This document shows, one piece after another, positions 38,677 to 47,690 of a DNA stretch of 64,000 nt; within the stretch, counting starts at the first letter, position 1, and every line of letters begins with the position of its first letter. The position numbers and the translations under genes were made by a program. The notes beneath the pieces are model-generated. The model did not search any database, was not told where the DNA came from, and saw only the letters and a list, made by a program, of their open reading frames with translations. Origin of the DNA: Pseudomonas sp. R76 (lineage in GTDB: Bacteria; Pseudomonadota; Gammaproteobacteria; Pseudomonadales; Pseudomonadaceae); assembly GCF_009834565.1 (NCBI RefSeq), contig NZ_CP019428.1, positions 496,001-560,000 on the forward strand, read 5' to 3'.

Positions 38677-41600
38677 TTATTGCTCACGTTTTTTAACGCG
38701 CCTCATCACCACCACAAAAAACACCGGTACAAACACCACGGCCATTGTTGCGCTGATCATCCCGCCGATCACGCCCGTACCAATGGCTTGCTGGCTCGCC
38801 GAGCCGGCGCCGGTGGCAATGGCCAACGGCACCACGCCTAGAATAAACGCCATCGAGGTCATCACAATTGGACGTAAGCGCAGCCGAGCGGCTTGCAGCG
38901 TGGCGTCGATCAGGTCGTGGCCCTCATCGTAAAGTGTCTTGGCGAACTCGATGATCAGGATTGCGTTCTTCGCCGACAGGCCAATGATCGTGATCAAACC
39001 GACCTTGAAGAATACGTCGTTGGGCATCCCGCGCAGCGTGACTGCCAGAACAGCGCCCAGCACACCAAGCGGCACGATAAGCAACACGGATGTGGGAATC
39101 GACCAGCTCTCGTACAGCGCCGCCAGGCACAGGAACACCACCAGCAGCGACAGGCCGATCAGGATCGGCGCCTGGTTGCCGGACAAGCGCTCCTGCAAAG
39201 ACAGCCCCGTCCATTCCTGCCCAATGCCCGCGCGCCCCTGGGCCACCAGGCGTTCGATTTCGGCCATGGCTTCGCCGGTACTGTAACCGGGCGCGGGTTC
39301 GCCGGAGATGCTCACCGAGGGGTAGCCGTTGTAACGGTTCAATTGCGCAGGCCCTTGAGTCCATGTGGCTTGAACGAACGTCGAAAGGGGCACCATTTGT
39401 CCTGCGTTGTTGCGTACGTGCATCTTCAGCAAGTCATTAACCTGTTGACGTTGGTCGCCTTCGGCCTGCACCACCACCCGTTGCATACGGCCCTGGTTGG
39501 GAAAGTCATTGATGTAGGCCGAACCGATGCCGGTGGACATCAGGTTGCCAATGTCGGCGAAGGAGACACCGAGCGCGTTAGCATGTCGGCGGTCAATATC
39601 GAGTTTGACCTGGGGGGCTTCGGCCAGCGCGCTTTCGCGCACATCTGTCAGGATCGGGCTGGCTTGCGCCGCTTCCAGTAAATCGCTGCGAGCCTGCATC
39701 AAGGCTGCGTAGCCAAGGCTGCCACGATCCTGCAAACGCAGCTCGAAACCGCTGGAACTGCCGAGACCGCGAATCGGTGCCGGCGACACCACCAGCACCT
39801 CGGCTTGCTTGATTTGACTCAAGGCCGCGTTGGCGCGGTCGGTGATTGCGGCTGCAGAGTCATTACTGCCCCGCCAGGACCAACCCTTGAGCACCGCGAA
39901 ACCCAACGCGGCGTTCTGCCCATTGCCGGAAAAGTTGTAGCCGAGAACGAATGTGCTGTTGTCCATGGCAGGCTCCGTGGCGAAATGTGCTTCGACCTGT
40001 TTGACGACCTCTACCGTGCGACTTTGGCTTGCTCCGGGGGGGAGTTGAATGTCGATGATCACAAAGCCCTTGTCTTCTTTCGGAAGAAACGAGGCGGGCA
40101 GCTGGCTGAAGCTCACTATCAGCACGAGCAGAAGGGCTGCATAGATGAACAAATAGCGCCCGCTGCGTTTCAAGGCATGAGTCACCCAGCCCTGGTAATG
40201 CTCGGTCAGTTGTTCAAACCGGCGGTTGAACCCGGCGAAGAACCGTGCAGAGGTGTGATCACCCGCGGCCACAGGCTTGAGCAGGGTTGCGCAAAGCGCG
40301 GGTGTGAGCGTCAGCGCAAGGAGCGCCGAGAACAGAATGGAGGTGGCCATGGTCAGCGAAAACTGCTGGTAAATGACCCCGACGGACCCCTGCATAAATG
40401 CCATCGGGATAAATACCGCCACCAGCACCAAAGTAATGCCGACGATAGCCCCGCTGATTTGTTTCATCGCCTTGCGCGTGGCTTCCCTGGGCGAAAGCCG
40501 CTCCTGCAGCATGATGCGTTCAACGTTTTCCACCACCACAATGGCGTCGTCCACCAGGATGCCGATCGACAGCACCATGCCAAACATGGTCAGCACGTTG
40601 ATGGAAAATCCCATCAGTAACATGAGCGCCAAGGTGCCCATCAATGCGACCGGTACAACCAGGGTCGGAATCAATGTGTAACGAATATTTTGCAGGAACA
40701 GGTACATCACCGCGAACACCAGCACCATGGCTTCGAGCAGTGTGTACACCACTTTAGTAATTGAGGCTTTGACGAACGGCGAGCTGTCGTAAACGATCTG
40801 GTACTTCATGCTGGCAGGAAAGTAGCGTGACAACTCGTCCATCTTCTCGCGCACGCGTGTTGCCGTACTCAACTCATTGCCGTCAGGCGTCAATTGCACG
40901 CCCAACTCGCTGGACGGTCGGCCATTGAGTCGGGTGCCGAACTGGTATTCCTGGCTGCCGATTTCAACCCGGGCAACATCGCCAAGGCGCACGACAGCCC
41001 CGTTGGGCTCGGCTCTCAGCACAATGTCGGCGAACGCTTGCGGGCTCGACAGTTGGCCCTCAGCCAGCACGGTCGCGGTGATTTCCTGGGTATTGGCAGC
41101 GGGTAACTCGCCCAGGCTGCCGGCGGCTATCAAGGTGTTTTGAGCCGCGATTGCTGCGTTGACTTCTGCGGGTGTCAGGTTGAAAGCGATCAACTTTTGC
41201 GGGTCGACCCAGATACGCATGGCTCGCTCAGCGCCGAACAACTGGACTTTCCCAACCCCCTCCACGCGCTTGATTTCGTTGATGACGTTACGTGCCAAGT
41301 AATCGCTGAGGTCAATGCTGGTGACATTCTCGTCGGTGCCGATAAGCGAAACGAACAGCAGAAAGCCGGTGGACGCTTTCTCCACGCGCAAGCCCTGTTG
41401 GATCACTGCTTGTGGAAGGCGCGATTCGACGGCTTTCAGGCGGTTGAGCACATCGACCTGCGCAAGATCCGCAGGGGTGCCTGGCTTGAATGTCGCAGTG
41501 ATCGTGGCGGTGCCTTGGCTGCTGCTTGATTCGAAATACAGCAGGTGATCAGCCCCGCTGAGCTCTTCTTCAATCAGGCTGACGACACTTTGGTCCATCG

Positions 41601-41766
41601 CCTGCGCCGAAGCACCGGGGTAGTTGGCGACCACTTCGATGCGCGGCGGCGCAATGTTGGGGTACTGCGCCACGGGGAGCTGTGGAATCGCCAGAACACC
41701 CGCCAGCAGGATAAACAGAGCAATCACCCAGGCGAATACCGGGCGGTCAATAAAGAATTGCGGCAT
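38677..41766 (-). CDS. RND multidrug efflux transporter, HAE1 (AcrB/MexB) family
   Basis: The 1029-residue protein is a proton-driven inner-membrane efflux pump. It starts MPQFFIDRPVFAWVIAL, has the 12-helix RND layout with two large periplasmic loops, the proton-relay Asp pair in GILVDDAIVVVENVER (about residues 405-406) and the conserved Lys in LSAKNAILIIEFAKT. It is co-transcribed with its adaptor (3-base gap). No outer-membrane factor gene accompanies the pair, so it probably borrows an OprM-type channel. The substrate cannot be told from sequence. Confidence 0.93.
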   Translation of the reverse strand: MPQFFIDRPVFAWVIALFILLAGVLAIPQLPVAQYPNIAPPRIEVVANYPGASAQAMDQSVVSLIEEELSGADHLLYFESSSSQGTATITATFKPGTPADLAQVDVLNRLKAVESRLPQAVIQQGLRVEKASTGFLLFVSLIGTDENVTSIDLSDYLARNVINEIKRVEGVGKVQLFGAERAMRIWVDPQKLIAFNLTPAEVNAAIAAQNTLIAAGSLGELPAANTQEITATVLAEGQLSSPQAFADIVLRAEPNGAVVRLGDVARVEIGSQEYQFGTRLNGRPSSELGVQLTPDGNELSTATRVREKMDELSRYFPASMKYQIVYDSSPFVKASITKVVYTLLEAMVLVFAVMYLFLQNIRYTLIPTLVVPVALMGTLALMLLMGFSINVLTMFGMVLSIGILVDDAIVVVENVERIMLQERLSPREATRKAMKQISGAIVGITLVLVAVFIPMAFMQGSVGVIYQQFSLTMATSILFSALLALTLTPALCATLLKPVAAGDHTSARFFAGFNRRFEQLTEHYQGWVTHALKRSGRYLFIYAALLLVLIVSFSQLPASFLPKEDKGFVIIDIQLPPGASQSRTVEVVKQVEAHFATEPAMDNSTFVLGYNFSGNGQNAALGFAVLKGWSWRGSNDSAAAITDRANAALSQIKQAEVLVVSPAPIRGLGSSSGFELRLQDRGSLGYAALMQARSDLLEAAQASPILTDVRESALAEAPQVKLDIDRRHANALGVSFADIGNLMSTGIGSAYINDFPNQGRMQRVVVQAEGDQRQQVNDLLKMHVRNNAGQMVPLSTFVQATWTQGPAQLNRYNGYPSVSISGEPAPGYSTGEAMAEIERLVAQGRAGIGQEWTGLSLQERLSGNQAPILIGLSLLVVFLCLAALYESWSIPTSVLLIVPLGVLGAVLAVTLRGMPNDVFFKVGLITIIGLSAKNAILIIEFAKTLYDEGHDLIDATLQAARLRLRPIVMTSMAFILGVVPLAIATGAGSASQQAIGTGVIGGMISATMAVVFVPVFFVVVMRRVKKREQ

Positions 41767-41769
41767 ACG

Positions 41770-42936
41770 CTAGCGTCCTTTTGACTGACCAATGGCCTGG
41801 TCGAGTGGAAGAGCGCCGTTGTCGATCACCACGTGTTCGCCTGGGCGGGCATGTTGCAAGCCTTCGACGACGATTCGGTCACCGGATGTGAGGCCGTCGG
41901 TGACAATCCACCGGTTCTGGTGCACGGCGCCCAGTTGCACGGTTCTCAGGCTCACGCGCAGTTCCTCATCCACCAGCAGCACTTGAGCCAGCCCGGCGCT
42001 GTTACGCAGGATGGCGCGCTGCGGCACGCTGATACCTTGTTGGTCGATGGCGTGCTCCAGCCGCACACGCACGAAGCTGCCGGGCAGCAAATCGAGGTCG
42101 GGGTTGGGAAACTCGCTGCGCAGGATGATCTGGCCGGTGCCGGGGTCTACTGAGATGTCGCTGAACAGCAGCTTGCCGGGCAACGGGTACGCGCTGCCGT
42201 CGTCCTGCAGCAAGGTGGCCTTGGCCTGGCCCGGGCCCGGTTGTTGCAACTGGCCGGAGCGGAATGCGCGGCGCAGTTCGTTGAGTTCACGGGTCGATTG
42301 CGTCAGGTCGACATGGACCGGGTCCAACTGCTGGATCAGCGCCAGCGGGGTTGATTCGTTCTGTCCGACCAAGGCACCTTCGGTCACCAGGGCACGCCCG
42401 ATGCGCCCGGAGATGGGCGCGGTCACGGTGGCATAACTCAAATTCAGACGCGCGCGTTGCACCTTGGCCTCGTTGGCTGCGACGTCAGCTTCAGCCTGCC
42501 GTGCGGCCGCGCGCGCGTTGTCATACTCCTGAGCACTGATCGCCTTGGCTGAGATCAACTGGCGGTAACGCTGTTCTTGCTGACGTGCGCGTAAAGTATC
42601 GGCTTGCGACCGTTTAAGCCCGGCCAGGGCGCTGTCCAGATCCGCCTGCAGCGGCGCCGGGTCGATGTAGAACAGGACGTCACCCTGTTTCACGTCACCG
42701 CCTTGCGCGAACACACTTTTGAGCACCACCCCAGCCACCCGAGCGTTTACCTGGGCCGTTCGTGGTGCGGCAATGCGCCCACTGAGCTCGCTGCTGATGG
42801 AAATGGGTTTGGCTTGCAGGGTTTCTGTGCTCACCTTTACGGGGGCGGATGCCTGCGGCTCGGGTGCCTGGGTGCAACCGCTCGCAGCAATGGCCAACAC
42901 TACTGAAGCGGATGCGAAACGCAACTTTCTATACAT
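41770..42936 (-). CDS. RND efflux periplasmic adaptor (membrane fusion) lipoprotein
   Basis: The 388-residue adaptor links the RND pump to an outer-membrane channel. It has a lipoprotein signal (LAIAASGC), a biotinyl-lipoyl half motif (VNARVAGVVLKSVFAQGGDVKQGD), an alpha-helical hairpin (about 90-165), the matching lipoyl half (YATVTAPISGRIGRALVTEGALV) and a beta-barrel. Three ATGs are possible; the third (MYRKLRF, 42936) is chosen because GGAGG lies seven bases upstream, whereas it is too close to the second and absent before the first. The GGAGG is inside a perfect hairpin (see 42940-42961). Confidence 0.9.
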   Translation of the reverse strand: MYRKLRFASASVVLAIAASGCTQAPEPQASAPVKVSTETLQAKPISISSELSGRIAAPRTAQVNARVAGVVLKSVFAQGGDVKQGDVLFYIDPAPLQADLDSALAGLKRSQADTLRARQQEQRYRQLISAKAISAQEYDNARAAARQAEADVAANEAKVQRARLNLSYATVTAPISGRIGRALVTEGALVGQNESTPLALIQQLDPVHVDLTQSTRELNELRRAFRSGQLQQPGPGQAKATLLQDDGSAYPLPGKLLFSDISVDPGTGQIILRSEFPNPDLDLLPGSFVRVRLEHAIDQQGISVPQRAILRNSAGLAQVLLVDEELRVSLRTVQLGAVHQNRWIVTDGLTSGDRIVVEGLQHARPGEHVVIDNGALPLDQAIGQSKGR

Positions 42937-42939
42937 CGA

Positions 42940-42961
42940 CATGCCTCCATAAAGAGGCATG
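42940..42961 (-). promoter_or_regulatory. Inverted repeat covering the ribosome binding site of the efflux adaptor
   Basis: On the minus strand CATGCCTC and GAGGCATG pair perfectly around a TTTATG loop. The right half contains the GGAGG of the Shine-Dalgarno sequence and one of the alternative ATGs. In mRNA the 8-bp stem would hide the ribosome binding site; in DNA the palindrome could be an operator. Confidence 0.55.
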
Positions 42962-43100
42962 GATGCTAGGAACGAGCAGTTAATTTGCGGTTAAACCGAG
43001 GTTGGAAGAGTGCGAGCAAATGTGACCCTTAGTTTCAAATCTTTGCAGAGAAGAAGCTCAAGTGTGAGGTTCCATCACCGCGACAAATTGACCCGATAGA

Positions 43101-43130
43101 CAAAAGGCACGGCTCACTCCGTGCCTTTTG
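43101..43130. terminator. Terminator-like hairpin upstream of hemE
   Basis: A perfect 12-base stem (CAAAAGGCACGG / CCGTGCCTTTTG) with a six-base loop and T-rich 3' side lies 47 bases before the hemE ATG. No plus-strand gene precedes it within this gap, so it is either the end of an unannotated small transcript, an attenuator for hemE or a leftover. Confidence 0.7.
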
Positions 43131-43176
43131 CGTCGCGCTCTGAGAAAATGCCCGCACTTTTTTTGCGGATGCCGAC

Positions 43177-44244
43177 ATGACTGCCCTCAAGAACGACCGT
43201 TTCCTTCGTGCCCTGCTCAAGCAACCTGTAGACGTCACGCCTGTATGGATGATGCGTCAAGCCGGTCGCTACCTGCCGGAATACCGCGCCAGCCGCGCCA
43301 ACGCCGGTGATTTCATGAGCCTGTGCATGAACCCGGAGTTCGCCTGCGAAGTCACGATGCAGCCGCTGGACCGCTACCCACAACTGGACGCGGCCATCCT
43401 CTTCTCCGATATCCTCACCATCCCCGACGCCATGGGCCAGGGCCTGTATTTTGAAACCGGCGAAGGCCCGCGTTTCAAAAAGGTTGTCAGCACCCTGGCC
43501 GACATCGAAGCGCTGCCGATCCCTGATCCGCACAAAGACCTCGGTTACGTGATGGACGCCGTCAGCACCATCCGCCGCGAGCTCAACGGCCGCGTGCCGC
43601 TGATCGGCTTTTCCGGCAGCCCTTGGACCCTGGCCACCTACATGGTCGAAGGCGGTTCGTCGAAAGACTTCCGCAAGACCAAGGCCATGCTCTACGACAA
43701 CCCGCAAGCCATGCACCTGCTGCTGGATAAACTGGCGCAGTCGGTCACCAGCTACCTCAACGGGCAGATCATGGCCGGCGCGCAAGCAGTGCAGATCTTC
43801 GATACCTGGGGCGGCAACCTGTCGTCGGCGGCCTATCAGGAATTCTCCCTGGCCTACATGCGCAAGATCGTCAGTGGCCTGATCCGCGAACACGAAGGCC
43901 GCAAAGTGCCGGTCATCCTGTTCACCAAAGGTGGCGGCCTGTGGCTGGAAAGCATCGCCGATGCTGGCGCTGACGCGCTGGGCCTGGACTGGACCTGCGA
44001 CATTGGCGAAGCGCGCCGCCGCGTTGGCGGCCAGGTCGCGCTGCAAGGCAACATGGACCCGACCGTGCTGTACGCCAAGCCGGAAGCAATCCGCACCGAA
44101 GTCGGCCGCATCCTGGCCAGCTACGGCAAGGGCAGCGGGCACGTATTCAACCTCGGCCATGGCATTACGCCGGAAGTGAACCCGGAGCACGCCGGCGCGT
44201 TCCTGCGCGCGGTGCATGAGCTGTCGGCGCAGTATCACGAGTGA
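43177..44244 (+). CDS. hemE: Uroporphyrinogen decarboxylase
   Basis: HemE decarboxylates uroporphyrinogen III to coproporphyrinogen III in haem synthesis. The 355-residue protein has the signature segments [16 protein letters not shown] (substrate-binding Arg), [14 protein letters not shown] (catalytic Asp), [17 protein letters not shown] and the C-terminal FNLGHGI. Length is normal. It is transcribed alone and ends in a strong terminator. In many pseudomonads hemE follows gltD directly; here the RND pump lies between them on the other strand. Confidence 0.98.
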   Translation: MTALKNDRFLRALLKQPVDVTPVWMMRQAGRYLPEYRASRANAGDFMSLCMNPEFACEVTMQPLDRYPQLDAAILFSDILTIPDAMGQGLYFETGEGPRFKKVVSTLADIEALPIPDPHKDLGYVMDAVSTIRRELNGRVPLIGFSGSPWTLATYMVEGGSSKDFRKTKAMLYDNPQAMHLLLDKLAQSVTSYLNGQIMAGAQAVQIFDTWGGNLSSAAYQEFSLAYMRKIVSGLIREHEGRKVPVILFTKGGGLWLESIADAGADALGLDWTCDIGEARRRVGGQVALQGNMDPTVLYAKPEAIRTEVGRILASYGKGSGHVFNLGHGITPEVNPEHAGAFLRAVHELSAQYHE

Positions 44245-44261
44245 TTGCAGCCCAATAAGAA

Positions 44262-44288
44262 ACGCCCGGCTTATGCCGGGCGTTTTTT
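44262..44288 (+). terminator. Intrinsic terminator after hemE
   Basis: ACGCCCGGC and GCCGGGCGT form a stem around TTAT, followed by six T residues; 18 bases after the hemE stop and only nine bases from the end of the convergent ptuB gene. Confidence 0.92.
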
Positions 44289-44296
44289 ATTGGGGT

Positions 44297-44941
44297 TTAG
44301 GTGCTGAGTAGCTGTTCCGCAAACCGTGCGACTACATGGTCGAACGCCTGTTGCTCATCCAGAGGCGTGGAGCGCAGGGTAGTCATGAGGGTCTTGAAAT
44401 CCTCTTCACTGGCCGCGTAGACAAATTTCGGATCAAAGACGTGTTCAATTGCATCTTGGCGTCGATTGTTTAGGTAGGCGATGTCCAGCGCGAGGACTTC
44501 GATCATTTTTACCGCTGCCGAATCAGTGGAGTTCGTCGCTTGGATTTGCCCGGTCTGCAAGTACCGGAATCGCAGCTCACAGCCTTCTTCCATGGGGGAA
44601 ATATGCTCGGCTTCGTCAAACCAGTTCCCTTTGAAGTGCCCGCAGTGCAAAGGGGAGCCAGGTTTTGTTTCCCGAATGCAAGAGGCATGTAGGTTTCGGT
44701 ATTCCAGCGCGAGTTCATCAAAGTTCTCTTGTGGCCGGAAGTGTTCGATATGGCTGGATTGCGCGTCAATGTCTCTGCCGCAGTAACAGCAGAAAGAGCC
44801 TTGCTCTAATAGCAAACTATTGTGCAGGTCGCGTTTTTGCGGGTTTTGGAGGGTGCGGTAAGTGGGCTCCCAACCTTCGTCGGTTGAGGATTTCCACTGG
44901 GTAAACGAAGCAGGTTCTGATCCTTTGAACACTTGTTTCAT
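44297..44941 (-). CDS. ptuB: Septu anti-phage system HNH endonuclease PtuB
   Basis: The 214-residue protein belongs to the TIGR02646 HNH family, the nuclease partner of PtuA in Septu and in Ec78-type retrons. It begins MKQVFKGSEPASFTQWK, as relatives do, and has the HNH core: C51-C52-x-C54, H64-I-E-H67, then N83-L-H85-x-x-C88 and C100-x-H102. It is coupled to ptuA by an ATGA overlap. Base composition is visibly lower in GC than hemE next to it, pointing to horizontal gain. In Septu the ATPase controls the nuclease during infection; target specificity here is unknown. Confidence 0.9.
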   Translation of the reverse strand: MKQVFKGSEPASFTQWKSSTDEGWEPTYRTLQNPQKRDLHNSLLLEQGSFCCYCGRDIDAQSSHIEHFRPQENFDELALEYRNLHASCIRETKPGSPLHCGHFKGNWFDEAEHISPMEEGCELRFRYLQTGQIQATNSTDSAAVKMIEVLALDIAYLNNRRQDAIEHVFDPKFVYAASEEDFKTLMTTLRSTPLDEQQAFDHVVARFAEQLLST

Positions 44942-46212
44942 TTTCCGAGGATCTCCTTGCGGCGGATCAGGGCGTGAGCTCCAGCGAACTCCGGAAGGTC
45001 CGGCGCGATTTCTTTGAGCGCCTCGAGTTGGCCTTTGGCTTTATCCAGATCGTTGTCTTCGATGGTGCTGAACAGCTCGTTCAGTAGCGTTTCTACTTCG
45101 GGCTCGCGTTCCGAAACGCCCATTACTTCTTCGAGGACTCGACTGGAGTCAAGACCATAGGTGACCCGCGGGTGTGAGGCATCGCCGTTGTTCAGGAGAA
45201 TGACTTCTCCGGGTTTCAGGCTGCCAATGATCTGCGGTGAGTGGCTGGCAGCGATGAACTGGACTTTGGGAAAGGCCTGTTTGAGGACAGAAGCAATGAT
45301 GCGTTGCCAGGCGGGGTGCAAGTGAATATCCAATTCATCGATAATCACAATACCAGCGGTATTGATCAATACGTCATCGCCCATGTGTGGGTTGAGCAGA
45401 CACATACGACGAGCAATATCAGCGACCAAGGCGATCAATGCTCGTTGACCATCACTTAAGTTATGAAAAGGCAGAGATTTTTGCGGAGTCAGATCAACAA
45501 TTAGGCTGCGTAAATTTAAGTCGTAACGTAGCCCCCAAGCATTGGGCAGTGCTTTTTTTATTGCGTTGTTAACAATGGTCAGTTCGTCTTCGGCATCGTT
45601 CACGTCTGTCGACATTTCGGCGATGCGCTCTAGACGCTCCAATGTTTGTCCTATGAACCAGCTTTCGAAGTCTGCAAGATTTGCTGCTGCGTCTGCCCAG
45701 CCCGCGTATCCATGCATACGAGAGACTTTCTGGCTGGCAGCTGATTCTGCAGTGATACCCGATTGACCCCAACGTCGATCGGCTCTATAGAACGCCGCGA
45801 TCGGCAGGTCTGTCGAGTTGTCGCTGGCACTTAATGACTGTTTTACTTGGGTCATTGCTTGGTGCAACACCCGGTCTGAGCTGGACGCTCCATCGTTATG
45901 TTTTTTGGAAATTGACCAGGCTGTGACGTCGAACGCTTCGCCTTTGGCTTCAATTTGCATGGGGTAGCATTGTTCGAAGCGAGCTCTTTTTCGGAATTTG
46001 TTCGTTGTAAAACGAACAAGCTCTTCCTCGAGGGGGGTGAAATACCCTTGTGAAACGTTAGTAATATCAATCAAGGCGACTGCCACCGCCTGCAACAACG
46101 AAGTCTTGCCACTCCCATTAACCCCCACCACCAGGTTAAACCCCGGCTGAAAGTCAAAAGTGGCATCTTCGTAGCAACGAAAATTCTGAATATGAAGCTG
46201 GTCCAGGCGCAT
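44938..46212 (-). CDS. ptuA: Septu anti-phage system ATPase PtuA
   Basis: The 424-residue protein is an SMC/RecF-like ABC ATPase. It shows Walker A G-x-N-G-S-G-K-T-S (residues 30-38), the ABC signature LSDGQ (252-256), Walker B IVIIDE (288-293) with the H-L-H-P extension and the switch His in AASHSP (324). The start (MRLDQLHIQNF) has AAAGGA eight bases upstream. With PtuB it makes a stand-alone two-gene Septu system; no reverse transcriptase or retron RNA was found beside it. Codon use is more A/T-rich than in the flanking core genes. Confidence 0.9.
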   Translation of the reverse strand: MRLDQLHIQNFRCYEDATFDFQPGFNLVVGVNGSGKTSLLQAVAVALIDITNVSQGYFTPLEEELVRFTTNKFRKRARFEQCYPMQIEAKGEAFDVTAWSISKKHNDGASSSDRVLHQAMTQVKQSLSASDNSTDLPIAAFYRADRRWGQSGITAESAASQKVSRMHGYAGWADAAANLADFESWFIGQTLERLERIAEMSTDVNDAEDELTIVNNAIKKALPNAWGLRYDLNLRSLIVDLTPQKSLPFHNLSDGQRALIALVADIARRMCLLNPHMGDDVLINTAGIVIIDELDIHLHPAWQRIIASVLKQAFPKVQFIAASHSPQIIGSLKPGEVILLNNGDASHPRVTYGLDSSRVLEEVMGVSEREPEVETLLNELFSTIEDNDLDKAKGQLEALKEIAPDLPEFAGAHALIRRKEILGK

Positions 46213-46233
46213 TCTGGCTTTCCTTTACCAAGA

Positions 46234-46250
46234 CTGACGAATATCGTCAG
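46234..46250 (-). promoter_or_regulatory. Palindrome in the ptuA upstream region
   Basis: CTGACGA-ATA-TCGTCAG is a perfect 7-base inverted repeat 22 bases before the ptuA ATG. It could be an operator for a repressor or a small mRNA hairpin. No regulator gene is part of the island. Confidence 0.4.
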
Positions 46251-46288
46251 TGTACCGTGGCACGTCAGAACCGCCAAAGGCGTAGGTG

Positions 46289-47566
46289 TTACTGGCTTTT
46301 GGCGTGCCCCAGCGGCGGCAACTTCGCCAGCTTCAACGCCACCAACAGCGCGCCAATCAACAGCGCCACGATAAACCCGCCAATCCCGTTCCACCCGGCA
46401 AAGTGCCAGAAGAACCCACCCGCCGTACCGGCAATACTCGACCCCACGTAGTAGCAAAACAAATACAGCGACGACGCCTGCCCCTTGGCCTTGACCGCGC
46501 GGCGGCCGATCCAGCTGCTGGCCACCGAGTGCGCGCCGAAGAAGCCGAAGGTGAAGATCAGCATGCCCGGCACCACCAGCCACAACGGGGTGAACAGGGT
46601 CAGGCTCATGCCGGCGAGCATCAACACAATCGTGCCCCACAACACGCGGCGGCGGCCGAGGCGGTCGGCCAGTGAGCCTATTTTTGCCGAGCTGTAGATG
46701 CCGGTCAGGTACACCAGCGAGAGCAGGCCGACCACCGCCTGGCTCAGCCCGTACGGCTCTGCCAGCAGGCGATAACCGATGTAGTTGAACATCGTGACGA
46801 AGGCACCCATCAGCAAGAAGCCCTCAAGAAACAACCAGGGCAGGCCCGCGTCCTTGAAGTGCATGACAAACCCATTCAGCAGGTTGCGCGGCTTGAGGCT
46901 GCTGGTGCGGAAGTTGCGCGATTCGGGCAGGACCTTCCAGAACACCGTGGCCGCGATCAGCGCCAGCGCGCCGATGATCAGCATTGCGGTGTGCCAGCTG
47001 ACGAAGTCGATAAGTACGCCGATGATCAACCGCCCGCTCATGCCGCCAATGGCGTTGCCGCCGATATACAGGCCCATCGCCAGGCCGATGTGTTGCGGGT
47101 GGATCTCTTCGCTCAGGTAGGTCATCGCCACGGCGGCCAGGCCGCTCAAGGACAAACCCACCAGCGCGCGCATCAGCAGAATCCCTTCCCAGGTCGGCAT
47201 CAGGCCGCTGGCGATGGTCGCCAGCGCGGCGCAGAACAGCGCGCAGACCATCACCGGCTTGCGCCCCAGTCGGTCGGAAATCGGCCCGGTGACCAGCAAG
47301 CCCAACGCCAGCATCGCCGTGGCGACCGACAGGATCAGGCTGCTTTGCGCGGCATTGATGGAAAACTCGTGAGACAGCGCCGGCATCATCGGCTGCACGC
47401 AATACAGCAGCGCAAAGGTGGCGAACCCCCCGGAAAACAGCGCCAGCACCGTGCGCATGAACATCGGCGTGCCTTTTTCGATGTACGCATCGTTGAGCTG
47501 GGCCACCACCTCATCCAGGGCGGTAGGCGGGACTTCTTGAGCAAATGGAGCGACAGCAGATTTCAC
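46289..47566 (-). CDS. MFS transporter, YnfM-like drug/sugar efflux family
   Basis: The 425-residue protein has 12 hydrophobic helices, the MFS motif between helices 2 and 3 (GPISDRLGRKPVM) and its echo in the second half (GSLADRLGRRRVL). It resembles the YnfM group of putative exporters; the substrate is not evident. The GTG at 47564-47566 is chosen because GAGG lies six bases upstream; the open frame continues a further 42 codons into the promoter region. It is divergent from a LysR regulator that probably controls it. Confidence 0.88.
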   Translation of the reverse strand: MKSAVAPFAQEVPPTALDEVVAQLNDAYIEKGTPMFMRTVLALFSGGFATFALLYCVQPMMPALSHEFSINAAQSSLILSVATAMLALGLLVTGPISDRLGRKPVMVCALFCAALATIASGLMPTWEGILLMRALVGLSLSGLAAVAMTYLSEEIHPQHIGLAMGLYIGGNAIGGMSGRLIIGVLIDFVSWHTAMLIIGALALIAATVFWKVLPESRNFRTSSLKPRNLLNGFVMHFKDAGLPWLFLEGFLLMGAFVTMFNYIGYRLLAEPYGLSQAVVGLLSLVYLTGIYSSAKIGSLADRLGRRRVLWGTIVLMLAGMSLTLFTPLWLVVPGMLIFTFGFFGAHSVASSWIGRRAVKAKGQASSLYLFCYYVGSSIAGTAGGFFWHFAGWNGIGGFIVALLIGALLVALKLAKLPPLGHAKSQ

Positions 47567-47690
47567 GGGGACCTCGGCGAGGGAAAGCCTGCCAGCACTG
47601 GCAATGCAAAAAAGAATATAGCTGCCTAATGATTCTTTCCAATATATTGTTCGACCTGTTTGATAGCTTTTACGACCTAATGAGGTTTGC

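Noticed and set aside
44297..46212. Possible retron (Ec78-type) because PtuAB accompany some retrons
   Set aside because: No reverse transcriptase open frame and no msr-msd-like structured region in the flanks, which hold hemE and an MFS gene.
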